Shown: in pieces, positions 55,270-62,022 of the stretch
How the letters are laid out: each line of letters opens with the position of its first letter
Position numbering within the stretch: position 1 is the stretch's first letter
Assembly: GCF_001708445.1 (NCBI RefSeq)
Contig: NZ_CP015637.1
Coordinates: 5,953,001-6,017,000 of the forward strand
Length of the DNA stretch: 64,000 nt
Source: Pseudomonas fluorescens
GTDB taxonomy: Bacteria; Pseudomonadota; Gammaproteobacteria; Pseudomonadales; Pseudomonadaceae
Direction of reading: 5' to 3'
Made by a program: the position numbers and the translations under genes
The notes under the pieces: generated by a model
Databases searched by the model: none
Told to the model about the DNA's origin: nothing
The model's input: only the letters and a program-made list of their open reading frames with translations

Positions 55270-55650
55270 TTACACTTCTCCAAGTAGCTCAGATTTTAGT
55301 TCTGTTATGCCGCGTTCGATGTCGATTAAACAAGACAAAATTTGCATTGTGTTGCTGTTCTCTTTGAATGTATTGCAATGCTTGGCGAGCATATTCAACT
55401 GACTGCCAAATTTATTATATGCGGCAGTCATTGCAAGCAGTTCTTTGGAACTTTTCGGAGCGTCTGTTCGTTTAATTGTGATTGTTGATGTTCGGGCTGA
55501 TTGCAAAAGTAGTTGTGATAGCGACATAAAATTTTCAGAGGCTTTCTGCTCAAGCTCAGTTTTAAGTGTTTTTTTTAATTTAATGTGAATACGGGTGGTT
55601 GTAAGTGTTGGCTGCTGTTTAACAGTAGGCAATTCGTCTTGTTCGTTCAT
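55270..55650 (-). CDS. mobC: MobC/MbeC-type relaxosome accessory protein
   Basis: 126 aa. A ribbon-helix-helix N-terminal DNA-binding part (TTRIHIKLKKTLKTELEQKA) and a C-terminal segment with the MobC-family AAYNKFGSQLNMLAKHCNTF pattern. MobC binds oriT and helps strand opening for the relaxase. Its stop overlaps the mobA start (TAATG). Confidence 0.85.
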   Translation of the reverse strand: MNEQDELPTVKQQPTLTTTRIHIKLKKTLKTELEQKASENFMSLSQLLLQSARTSTITIKRTDAPKSSKELLAMTAAYNKFGSQLNMLAKHCNTFKENSNTMQILSCLIDIERGITELKSELLGEV

Positions 55651-55800
55651 AATTCTGTGCCATTATTATTGTTATTATTGGGGGGGTGGGGGAACCCCAC
55701 GCTTTTAGGGTTCAAGGTGAACCCTTGCAAGGATCAAGGTGGCACGCAGTGCACACCTTGAGTAGCCTTGTTCTTATAACTTATTTAATTATATACTAGT
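55651..55800. other. Probable origin of transfer (oriT) region
   Basis: Immediately upstream of mobC, the standard place for oriT. It contains AGGGTTCA-AGG-TGAACCCT, a perfect 8-bp inverted repeat, followed by the larger imperfect palindrome CAAGGTGGCACGCAGTGCAC/ACCTTG, then an AT-rich stretch. A G-tract (GGGGGGGTGGGGG) precedes them. The nick site cannot be fixed by eye. Confidence 0.55.
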
Positions 55801-55842
55801 TTAAATTACTTTTATTTTATTTTGATATATGAGGTGTGTCGT

Positions 55843-56022
55843 ATGAGTACTCGGTTTGAAGATATTGATGATGATGGAATGAGAGTTGAGTTGCTTTATC
55901 TAGAACTACTTGATGTATGTGGTGTCGTTGGGGCAAATAAAAGGTTGGATGAGTGGAAGAAAGTTAAGGGGCATGATAGTCCAGGTTTTCCATATTACGT
56001 TGATCCTGCTTTTCTGGAATAG
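55843..56022 (+). CDS. Small acidic hypothetical protein
   Basis: 59 aa from the ATG at 55843 with GAGGTG 7 nt upstream. Acidic N-terminus (MSTRFEDIDDDGMRVELLYL), mixed C-terminus (HDSPGFPYYVDPAF). No known motif. It reads away from mobC, starting just right of the putative oriT, so it could be a leading-region gene or a regulator. Confidence 0.55.
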   Translation: MSTRFEDIDDDGMRVELLYLELLDVCGVVGANKRLDEWKKVKGHDSPGFPYYVDPAFLE

Positions 56023-56215
56023 TACGGAAATCCTACGATGTCCAGTATCCACATACTGAACGTCGTTACAGAAAACTGTGAGAGTATTTTTTAGGGTTTA
56101 TGTTATTGACATAGAGGGTATCTATAGTTTTGCCCCTGTCAAATAAGTTTTTTTGTTTTGTGTGCGCTCTTTTTTTGCTTCAGTCTTTAACAATTCGCGA
56201 TGAAAGGAAATTGCA

Positions 56216-56755
56216 ATGATTGTTAAAGGACCATGGATAAATGAGCCAACGGATATATTCTACGCAGCCGAAAGTCTTCTGGGCCTTTACGGTCGTGTTT
56301 TTGCGTTAGAGATATATCTCCAGCGTTTTTCCTTACCTGTCTTAGATACAGCGTCAAAGCGCTTTGCTGTCACTTGTTTCGGTGAGGTTGCCTGCGCCGA
56401 AGAAAAATTCAGTTGCCGCTTAAGGGTTTTATTTGGCGAGGACGAAAAGGTAAGGCCATTGCGAATCATTCCACGCCCACTGCGAGCGCTAAGCATCCGC
56501 GATATCCACTTAAATAAATTTGAAGATGCTGAGCATATTCAAGTTTTTTTGGAAGGCCACGAAGTTGTTGCCTCACGATACGACAGCATTGATTCGATGG
56601 CATTGGTACGCGCTATGGCTTGCATAGAGGCCATGCGAAGTCGGATTCGGTCAGCTGCTTTAGATTATCTTGATTCGGGCTGTCATGCCCTTCCTGGGCT
56701 CTTGCAGCACGCCCTTGCGTATGAGTATGGAACGCGAGCTACTGCTTCTCGCTAG
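56216..56755 (+). CDS. Hypothetical protein of the element
   Basis: 179 aa, mixed alpha/beta, no membrane segment. It begins MIVKGPWINEPTDIFYAAES and has a basic middle (LRIIPRPLRALSIRDIHLNK). The ATG is preceded by GAAAGGAAATTGCA, an acceptable ribosome site. One copy of the 18-bp palindromic repeat lies 103 bp upstream. Family not recognised; convergent with the replication gene. Confidence 0.65.
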   Translation: MIVKGPWINEPTDIFYAAESLLGLYGRVFALEIYLQRFSLPVLDTASKRFAVTCFGEVACAEEKFSCRLRVLFGEDEKVRPLRIIPRPLRALSIRDIHLNKFEDAEHIQVFLEGHEVVASRYDSIDSMALVRAMACIEAMRSRIRSAALDYLDSGCHALPGLLQHALAYEYGTRATASR

Positions 56756-56763
56756 AGGCTGGC

Positions 56764-56850
56764 GGGAGTGCGAGACGGCGTTATGTCTCGCGCTCTCGGG
56801 AGCCGTCGGGGCGTGGGGTGAAGCCCCGCATGCGGACTTGAACACTTTAA
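56764..56850. other. Hairpin-rich intergenic segment between convergent genes
   Basis: Two GC-rich stem-loops in an otherwise AT-rich setting: GCGAGAC-N8-GTCTCGC and GGGGC-N10-GCCCC. It may serve as a bidirectional terminator for the 179-aa gene and the replication gene, or be part of a replication origin. Confidence 0.45.
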
Positions 56851-56947
56851 ATATGCCTAATGTCAATGTGATAAACCTTTTTACACTGCAACCTCCCCCT
56901 GGGAGAATTCGGCCAGCGGCCGGTATCGACAATATCATTGACAGTGT

Positions 56948-58768
56948 TTATGCAGTTGACATTAACATGCATATTTCATCCATGCTTAACGTTTGAGTTG
57001 ATGTGTTTTCTATATAAGGGTTTATGTAGTTGACATAATAACGAGATGGATTGATTTCTCTGGCTCTTTTTAATAATTCAGAAGCTGTAGGTCTGGAGAT
57101 GCTCGCTAGTTTGATGGCGGGCTTTTCCCTTGGATAAATAGAAATAAGTGTAACCGCGTGAGCGGTGGAGCTTGTTTCTAAATGCTTGAAGTCAATAGAG
57201 CGTTCGTTTTTTGCAACTTTCAATGCGCTGCAAATTTCATACTTGTTGTTTGTATAGTATTCAATTCCGGAGCTGATGAAGCGAATCCCGACAACCTTTT
57301 CGGAAAGAAGACCATGTTTGTTAGTTGATTCCTGGCGGATCAGTTCAACATCATGAATATGGATTTGTAAGAAGTTTTTATATGCGCTGAGATTTTTTGT
57401 TTTTGTATGCCGATCGTTGATTCTGCAATTTCTTATGATGCTGGCTATCTCTGGTGGGAATTGATCGGTCGACTCAGTTATTTTGTTCAATGTTCTAAAC
57501 ACTGTTAATGAGCTTTTTACACCGTAGTATTGGACTTGACGTATCGACATCGCTCTTATGCCTGCACGGACTCGTGCGCCCTCCGTGATTGTGGATAAGT
57601 CTTCACTTTTACGTAAGGCGTCTTTTTCTATATCTTTGTCTGTATAGCTAATTTGCAACTCGTCACTATCTACCGTTTTGATAATGTATTTAAGCGCATA
57701 TGTCGAAGCAGTTGAACCTACTATCGCCTCTAGCTTGGCTTGAGTATCGCTGTAGCTTTTGTATAAGGTGGCCTTGAATCTATCAACCAGTTTCGGGTCT
57801 ATGAAAAGCACGATGTGCCAATGTACGCATCCATCTCTATGTAACTCGGCAGTTCTCACTCCGAAGCAGGTAGTTAATGACATGCTTATTCCACAAGAGG
57901 GTTTTGCGAGTTGTGCTCTAAGCCTTGCCCATGCATTCTTAAGATAGTCTTGGCTGTCAGTCGTGCTGTATTTGTTAAATGAACACGTCCCTTTTGCAGG
58001 GTTTGGGTGGTAATTCGCTGGTGCAGTCAGCGTTAGCATATATGGTGTAAAACCATTATCCTGAGCGACTGCTTCAAGATTCTTTATTATAAAGTATGAT
58101 TCGTTGAATTTGTTTTTGCTTTTGTTTTTTTGGATGTCTCGCAAGCATATAGCTTCTCCTGTCTCTTTAATTACTACAAATTTCTTTTTTAGGAATTCAG
58201 CATTTTTCTCATCTCCTCTGCTTATAAAGCTTAGTGTTTCATCAGAGCAGTAGGAGCTTTTCTGATCTGCACCAATTTTTTTTGTCCGTGCCTCAAGACG
58301 CAGCCTTTCTTTATGGGCAATAGCCGTCAGTCTGCGTTTTATGAATGAGAAATCACGTAGATAGTTCAGCTGTGTTTCTACGCTGAGCTTTTCGCACTTT
58401 TTAAAATTTGGGTTATCGATTAACTCTCGCGTGACTAAGCTTTGAATCGCGGCTTCTTGGTTAGCTATCTCCTGCGCTGCATCAGCCGATTCGGCTATCA
58501 GAGAGTCTGCTATTTTATTAATAGCCTCAAAATCAATTGCTTTTAATGAGGTGTGTTGGTTGTTTAGTAAAATCGCGGCCTTTCGAGCATCGTTCCTGAT
58601 GCAGGAACATTCTGTTTCGATTTTGGAAATTTTATTGTTCAGATAATGTACGTAGCTATGAGCAACACCGGCGATAGCGTCGTTACTCAGCGTCCCGAGC
58701 ACTTGGAGTTTTCTCCAAGTGGGGAGATTTTCGCGTATGTGTGAGGATGAAGGCTTGAGTGTTTGCAT
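56948..58768 (-). CDS. P2 gpA-like rolling-circle replication endonuclease
   Basis: 606 aa from the ATG at 58768; a TTG at 58825 is an alternative start directly after the AlpA gene. HUH-endonuclease marks: motif 1 TPYMLTLTAPANYHPNP, motif 2 DGCVHWHIVLF (His about 315 and 317), and motif 3 TYALKYIIK with the Tyr-x3-Tyr pair (about 356 and 360) typical of the phage P2 gene A/phiX174 A class. Long helical N-terminus. It nicks one strand and starts rolling-circle replication. AT-rich codon use. Confidence 0.87.
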   Translation of the reverse strand: MQTLKPSSSHIRENLPTWRKLQVLGTLSNDAIAGVAHSYVHYLNNKISKIETECSCIRNDARKAAILLNNQHTSLKAIDFEAINKIADSLIAESADAAQEIANQEAAIQSLVTRELIDNPNFKKCEKLSVETQLNYLRDFSFIKRRLTAIAHKERLRLEARTKKIGADQKSSYCSDETLSFISRGDEKNAEFLKKKFVVIKETGEAICLRDIQKNKSKNKFNESYFIIKNLEAVAQDNGFTPYMLTLTAPANYHPNPAKGTCSFNKYSTTDSQDYLKNAWARLRAQLAKPSCGISMSLTTCFGVRTAELHRDGCVHWHIVLFIDPKLVDRFKATLYKSYSDTQAKLEAIVGSTASTYALKYIIKTVDSDELQISYTDKDIEKDALRKSEDLSTITEGARVRAGIRAMSIRQVQYYGVKSSLTVFRTLNKITESTDQFPPEIASIIRNCRINDRHTKTKNLSAYKNFLQIHIHDVELIRQESTNKHGLLSEKVVGIRFISSGIEYYTNNKYEICSALKVAKNERSIDFKHLETSSTAHAVTLISIYPREKPAIKLASISRPTASELLKRAREINPSRYYVNYINPYIENTSTQTLSMDEICMLMSTA

Positions 58769-58825
58769 CTTGCGTTGTTCATTTTTATATTTTTTGTCGA
58801 GCGGAGGGGTGTGGCGCCTTCTCAA

Positions 58826-59011
58826 TCACACTGAGGCAGATGTAGGGAGGAGTTGGATCCAGTCGTTAATCTCGCTCTCAATCCAGCGACTAGCTCGGCC
58901 AAGTTTTCTGGGTTTTGGAAATTGATTGTTGCGGATTTTGTCGTAAATAGACTTTCGGGACAGTTGGACTTTAGCTGCCACCGTTTCGAATTTCAGTAGA
59001 TTTTGGTTCAT
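58826..59011 (-). CDS. AlpA-family regulator / excisionase-like protein
   Basis: 61 aa from the ATG at 59011; a longer frame starts at 59071. MerR-like winged HTH: LLKFETVAAKVQLSRKSIYD, then FPKPRKLG..SRWIESEINDW, the AlpA signature. Such proteins control integrase expression or act as excisionase in P4-like elements. It is immediately upstream of the replication gene and probably co-transcribed. Confidence 0.88.
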   Translation of the reverse strand: MNQNLLKFETVAAKVQLSRKSIYDKIRNNQFPKPRKLGRASRWIESEINDWIQLLPTSASV

Positions 59012-59166
59012 TTTGTCTGCCCTGGTCTGTTGTTGTAGACCGAGCATAGCCAGTGTTTTTGGGTGTTTCAATGGCGGTATTTGCTGGTTTCTTGACAGAT
59101 CAAAAATCGCTTCTAGGGTTGGAGCGGTTTATCTACTGTTGTTGAATTTGAGATAAAATAAAATAT

Positions 59167-59186
59167 ATTCAAACGAGTGTTTGAAT
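59167..59186. promoter_or_regulatory. Palindrome upstream of the AlpA-like gene
   Basis: ATTCAAAC-GAGT-GTTTGAAT, a perfect 8+8 inverted repeat, 156 bp upstream of the AlpA-like start in a very AT-rich stretch. Its shape suggests an operator; there is no T-run that would make it a terminator. Confidence 0.5.
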
Positions 59187-59293
59187 TACGATTTAAAAAT
59201 CTAATTGTCTGCTGTTTCGAGATCATGCCGTCTAATTTGTGAGCGGCATGCGAGGGTGGGGGCGGTGGAATGGCTTTTAGTTGATAGCGCGGC

Positions 59294-60223
59294 CTACACT
59301 TCAGTCGAGCTTGAGTCTGAGTGGTAATCGACCATCGAGTACCTTACGGTGCCCGCTCCGAGCAGTTCGCTTAGGTTGATGTCCGAGATAGACCGGACAT
59401 CGATGTCTTCTTTTATGATCCTGATGCCGAGTCTTCTAGCAAGGGCGCTACGTGTGATTGTTGCGGCACTACCTGCTTCTGGGTCTTTGATTTCGTCTTT
59501 GAAAAGCTGCTTTTCGAGTTGCACTCGAATCGCTATCGGATCGACGTCTTCATAGCAGGCGATCAGAATGCCCAGGTCATAGGGAGGTTTCCACAGTCCC
59601 AATTCTGTTGGGCCTTCTGGACTCTCCTCTTTCTGTTCCGCGTTAATCGTAAGAAAAATCCCATAAAGATCACTGTGTTTTTTCTTTGCGAGACGTGATT
59701 CTAAAATTTCGCGGATCTGGCTATTCGCCAAAGAAGCATTGAACTCATCTGGCAGTGCGACTCTCGTATATCCCCTTGCAATCCATGAGCTGAATTTTTC
59801 TAGCCAAAGGCTCTCATTGCTGAAAGGTATGGTATGTCTGTTTTCTAGGCGATAAGGAGGGGATGGTAAATCTGCAAGCAGAAGACGTGGTATCCACAGC
59901 CTTTTTTGGGATTCTGCTCGTATGGGGATGACGACATCACCGTGGCTGGCAATCAGGTCAATTTCGCGGGGGTGTGAGCCGTCAGCATATTTAAATGGTT
60001 CTTTGACGGAGTTCGCACCGATCAACTCAATAACAGGGATGCTTTTGAAGTTGCCGCTGTAGATGTTGCAAGCTTGGGTAGCAACGATCCACCACTCACA
60101 CTCAGGGTGCTGGCCACGCAGATCAGCGATGCTGTCTGCGTGGATTAGTGATCCCTGCCACCATTCGTGTTCATAGAGCTTTGCTAATATGGCACTGACG
60201 TCATCGGCTAATGGCTGCGTCAC
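59294..60223 (-). CDS. Third protein of the TIGR04255-HTH cargo operon, function unknown
   Basis: 309 aa if started at the GTG at 60223 (GGGA 6 nt upstream); a TTG at 60238 is also possible. Both lie inside the end of the HTH gene, so translation is coupled. A segment CEWWIVATQACNIYSGNFKS is followed by IPVIELIGA, then REIDLIASHGDV and ENRHTIPF; a Trp-rich N-terminus (HEWWQGSLIHADS). I recall uncharacterised proteins with a similar 'WW-V-SQ-C' start but no function. No membrane segments. Likely the effector or partner in the operon; inferred from position. Confidence 0.7.
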   Translation of the reverse strand: MTQPLADDVSAILAKLYEHEWWQGSLIHADSIADLRGQHPECEWWIVATQACNIYSGNFKSIPVIELIGANSVKEPFKYADGSHPREIDLIASHGDVVIPIRAESQKRLWIPRLLLADLPSPPYRLENRHTIPFSNESLWLEKFSSWIARGYTRVALPDEFNASLANSQIREILESRLAKKKHSDLYGIFLTINAEQKEESPEGPTELGLWKPPYDLGILIACYEDVDPIAIRVQLEKQLFKDEIKDPEAGSAATITRSALARRLGIRIIKEDIDVRSISDINLSELLGAGTVRYSMVDYHSDSSSTEV

Positions 60224-60857
60224 GGATAATCCCGTCAAGGTCGCTATTTATTAGGTCTCTAGAGCGGGTCGCTGACCTGCGGGTCGGCGGTGCCATCCTA
60301 TGAGCAAGTGTGCCGATCTTATCGGCTAGGGCTGCTTCAAGATGGTGCTGATCTGTGGAGCTGTTGATGGCTTCAATGAGCGATTCGCCATTAACAGGCA
60401 AATTCCACACCTGTTTTAATCGTTTCAAATCCACTTGAGCCGCCATCGAGCGGAAAACATGGTACAGGGCGTTTATTTTGTTTGCTACTACGGGACGAGG
60501 ATCAGCGCCGTCGTACCAATCATATACTGTCTTGCGGGTCACTTTGAATAGCTCGGAGAGCTGGGTAACGGTGAGCCCCAGAAAATCTTTTATGGCGTCC
60601 AGCTGGGCTGTCAGTCCAATCGCCTCTGCTTTTTCCGCTGCCGCCTCCTCAAGTTTCAGGGCTGAGGTAGAAATGAGGACGGGATGGCCGTCTATCAAAA
60701 AAATAGCGCCCTGTTTTATTGGGGGGGCAGTGGAAATCGTCTTATCAGCCAGCAGTCTTATCAGCTTGCTAACCAAGCCAGGTGCGGAAGCGCTGGTATC
60801 AGTTAGCTGCCTTGGTGCTGAGAACTGAATTGAGCTTGAGTTCATGAAAACAGTCAT
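60201..60857 (-). CDS. Helix-turn-helix protein of the TIGR04255 cargo operon
   Basis: 218 aa from the ATG at 60857, overlapping the previous stop (ATGA), with GAGG 7 nt upstream. A beta-rich N-terminal part (PPIKQGAIFLIDGHPVLIST) precedes an XRE-like HTH at about residues 82-115 (FLGLTVTQLSELFKVTRKTV; then YDWYDGADPRP), similar to HTH domains of Xre/MbcA antitoxins. A polar C-terminus ends in an Arg/Asp-rich tail. It may regulate the operon or neutralise a partner. Confidence 0.8.
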   Translation of the reverse strand: MTVFMNSSSIQFSAPRQLTDTSASAPGLVSKLIRLLADKTISTAPPIKQGAIFLIDGHPVLISTSALKLEEAAAEKAEAIGLTAQLDAIKDFLGLTVTQLSELFKVTRKTVYDWYDGADPRPVVANKINALYHVFRSMAAQVDLKRLKQVWNLPVNGESLIEAINSSTDQHHLEAALADKIGTLAHRMAPPTRRSATRSRDLINSDLDGIIRDAAISR

Positions 60858-61672
60858 TTTACGTCCTCTCCTCTCCATGATGAGAATGCATAGTCTGTAA
60901 ATACTTCGGGATGCCTAAAAAAATCATTAGCTACGGTGTGAAGCGCTCGCAGCTGTTCCAGTGCTTTCGCTGAAGAATCTACCTTGAGCGACTGCGCTGG
61001 TTGGTAGATTGCGTCCATATCAATGATAGCTTCTCCCGGAGTTAGCATGGGTATCCGAATCCCTATCGTGGGGTCCTGGGCCATAATGAGCAGGCCCATC
61101 AGGTCCTCGCTAACGCTGGGGTGTCCGGGATGATTTGTGTACCTGACACGTAACTCTTTGTCTCCTCTCTGATAGCTGGTAATGCCTGAACCGCCAAGCC
61201 GCTCAAAGCCATCAAAAGAAGGTGCCAGCAGTTCTGCGGCCAAGTATTTTTTAAGTTCTTCTTGAGATGATGTTTTGATGTGGTCGATGAATCGTACACC
61301 CATGTTGTTCACATCGATAAAGCGCATCAATTTAAGCAGCTCGTCGAGAACTCTACGCAGAATTTTCTCGAAGTCATCGTACCGAATGTATTCACGGGTG
61401 AAGACTAGCACCTGGTCAGGTGCCAGTTGAATCCCCAGCCTCCGGTCCGCAGAAAGTAGCATCCACATCCGACTGGTGGTGAGTTCTGCCTGCATCGACG
61501 CCCCAGCAGTGGGTGTCTGCACTTGGATTTCGTGGATGAGCGGCACCATGTCTCTAAGGGCGTCTTGGATCAGTGGAAATCTTTCTGCGAGTAACGGCCA
61601 CGGAGCGAAACGTATCGACGCCAGCATGTATGAGAGCGGCGAATTCTTGAGAATACCGGAGCGGTCTGGCAT
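60854..61672 (-). CDS. TIGR04255-family-like protein, first gene of the cargo operon
   Basis: 272 aa. The opening LKNSPLSYMLASIRFAPWPLLAERFP and later GVRFIDHI, MLTPGEAIIDMDAIYQP and the C-terminal LRALHTVANDFFRHPEVFTDYAFSSW-type ending (quoted in pieces) look like the uncharacterised TIGR04255 family, whose members are sporadic and often in accessory regions. No catalytic motif is visible. It reads left from the tRNA-proximal end of the element, with its promoter in the AT-rich 61.67-61.74 kb segment. Confidence 0.72.
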   Translation of the reverse strand: MPDRSGILKNSPLSYMLASIRFAPWPLLAERFPLIQDALRDMVPLIHEIQVQTPTAGASMQAELTTSRMWMLLSADRRLGIQLAPDQVLVFTREYIRYDDFEKILRRVLDELLKLMRFIDVNNMGVRFIDHIKTSSQEELKKYLAAELLAPSFDGFERLGGSGITSYQRGDKELRVRYTNHPGHPSVSEDLMGLLIMAQDPTIGIRIPMLTPGEAIIDMDAIYQPAQSLKVDSSAKALEQLRALHTVANDFFRHPEVFTDYAFSSWRGEDVK

Positions 61673-61850
61673 GGCTTGAGGGACTCTGCTGAGGGTGTAG
61701 AGAATCCTAACTATACATCAAAGTAAACACTTGCGCTTTTTTTGAACTGCTTTGCGGAAGCTAAACAGAACCCAAGGGCATCGGAGGTGCGCGCGGAAGC
61801 GTCTCTCAGGTGGTTGGGCGAAAGGCGGGGAAAATTGCAATGTTTCTTTA

Positions 61851-61870
61851 GTGGCACGCAAAACGGCACG
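61851..61870. repeat. Right copy of 20-bp repeat, likely integrase arm site
   Basis: TGGCACGCAAAACGGCACGC; one mismatch to 49791-49810. It overlaps the left half of the replacement terminator hairpin. Confidence 0.7.
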
Positions 61871-61885
61871 CAATGCGTGCCGTTT
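61859..61885 (-). terminator. Element-borne replacement terminator for the tRNA
   Basis: Perfect 12-bp stem AAAACGGCACGC / GCGTGCCGTTTT with a 3-nt loop, 46 bp beyond the tRNA 3' end. On the minus strand it ends in TTTT. Same design (stem, ATT loop) as the displaced native terminator at 49572-49598. Confidence 0.82.
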
Positions 61886-61930
61886 TCGCTCAGGCTGCTA
61901 TGGCTGTGCGCCTTAACTGCTTGATTTATA

Positions 61931-61979
61931 TGGTGGGCCCACACGGACTTGAACCGTGGACCAAAGGATTATGAGTCCT
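61931..61979. repeat. Right attachment-site repeat (inside the complete tRNA)
   Basis: 49 bp identical to 49604-49652. It forms the 3' part of the intact tRNA gene, so integration did not destroy the tRNA. Confidence 0.95.
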
Positions 61980-62007
61980 CTGCTCTGACCAACTGAGCTA
62001 TAGGCCC
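61931..62007 (-). tRNA. tRNA with CAU anticodon, probably tRNA-Ile2 (lysidine type), possibly tRNA-Met
   Basis: 77 nt with encoded CCA. Cloverleaf: acceptor GGGCCTA / TGGGCCC, D-stem GCTC/GAGC, anticodon stem GAGGA/TCCTT with loop CTCATAA (anticodon CAU), T-stem CACGG/CCGTG with TTCAAGT. C4-G69 and C5-G68 are the pairs that TilS uses in E. coli to recognise tRNA-Ile2 over elongator tRNA-Met, which favours Ile2. Integration site of the 12.4-kb element. Confidence 0.9.
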
Positions 62008-62022
62008 TTAGTAGGTCGCGGA

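Larger units (their letters stand above)
53828..55270 (-). pseudogene. mobA: ColE1 MbeA-type relaxase interrupted by an in-frame TAG
   Basis: The natural start is the ATG at 55270, overlapping the mobC stop (TAATG). The N-terminus (MAMHGFSCHSGSGGGG, then GPVNYMIDENYFDK) is the glycine-rich relaxase start, and Tyr23 is the probable nicking tyrosine. Codon 33 (55172-55174) is TAG, with no frame change; the same frame then runs on for 447 residues. The metal-site motif follows at His118, Glu125, His127 (HTHLDRLELHYVLP), matching the H-x6-E-x-N pattern of MbeA with His in place of Asn. A TTG-initiated product from 55144 would lack the tyrosine. Two further genes are nested inside in another frame. 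Confidence 0.85.
56096..57037. repeat. Palindromic 18-bp repeats around the rep 3' end
   Basis: Three same-direction copies on the + strand: GTTTATGTTATTGACATA (56096-56113), GTTTATGCAGTTGACATT (56946-56963), GTTTATGTAGTTGACATA (57020-57037). A weaker inverted copy, AATGTCAATGTGATAAAC, is at 56859-56876. Two copies contain a clean palindrome TATGT-N5-ACATA. Copies 2 and 3 lie in the last codons of the replication gene. Possible replication-control operators or origin repeats. Confidence 0.6.
49604..61979. mobile_element. 12.4-kb tRNA-integrated mobilisable element
   Basis: Bounded by the 49-bp direct repeats, with a tyrosine integrase at the left end, ColE1-like mobilisation genes, a P2 gpA-like replication protein, an AlpA-like regulator and cargo genes. 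Base composition is visibly more AT-rich than the flanks, most strongly at 50.7-52.2 and 53.6-59.2 kb. There are no capsid, tail or terminase genes and no type IV secretion genes, so it fits an integrative mobilisable element rather than a prophage or self-transmissible ICE. The relaxase carries a nonsense codon, so present mobility is doubtful. Confidence 0.9.

Noticed and set aside
49604..61979. Prophage
   Set aside because: No capsid, portal, terminase, tail, holin or lysin genes; the phage-like parts are only replication, integration and regulation genes.
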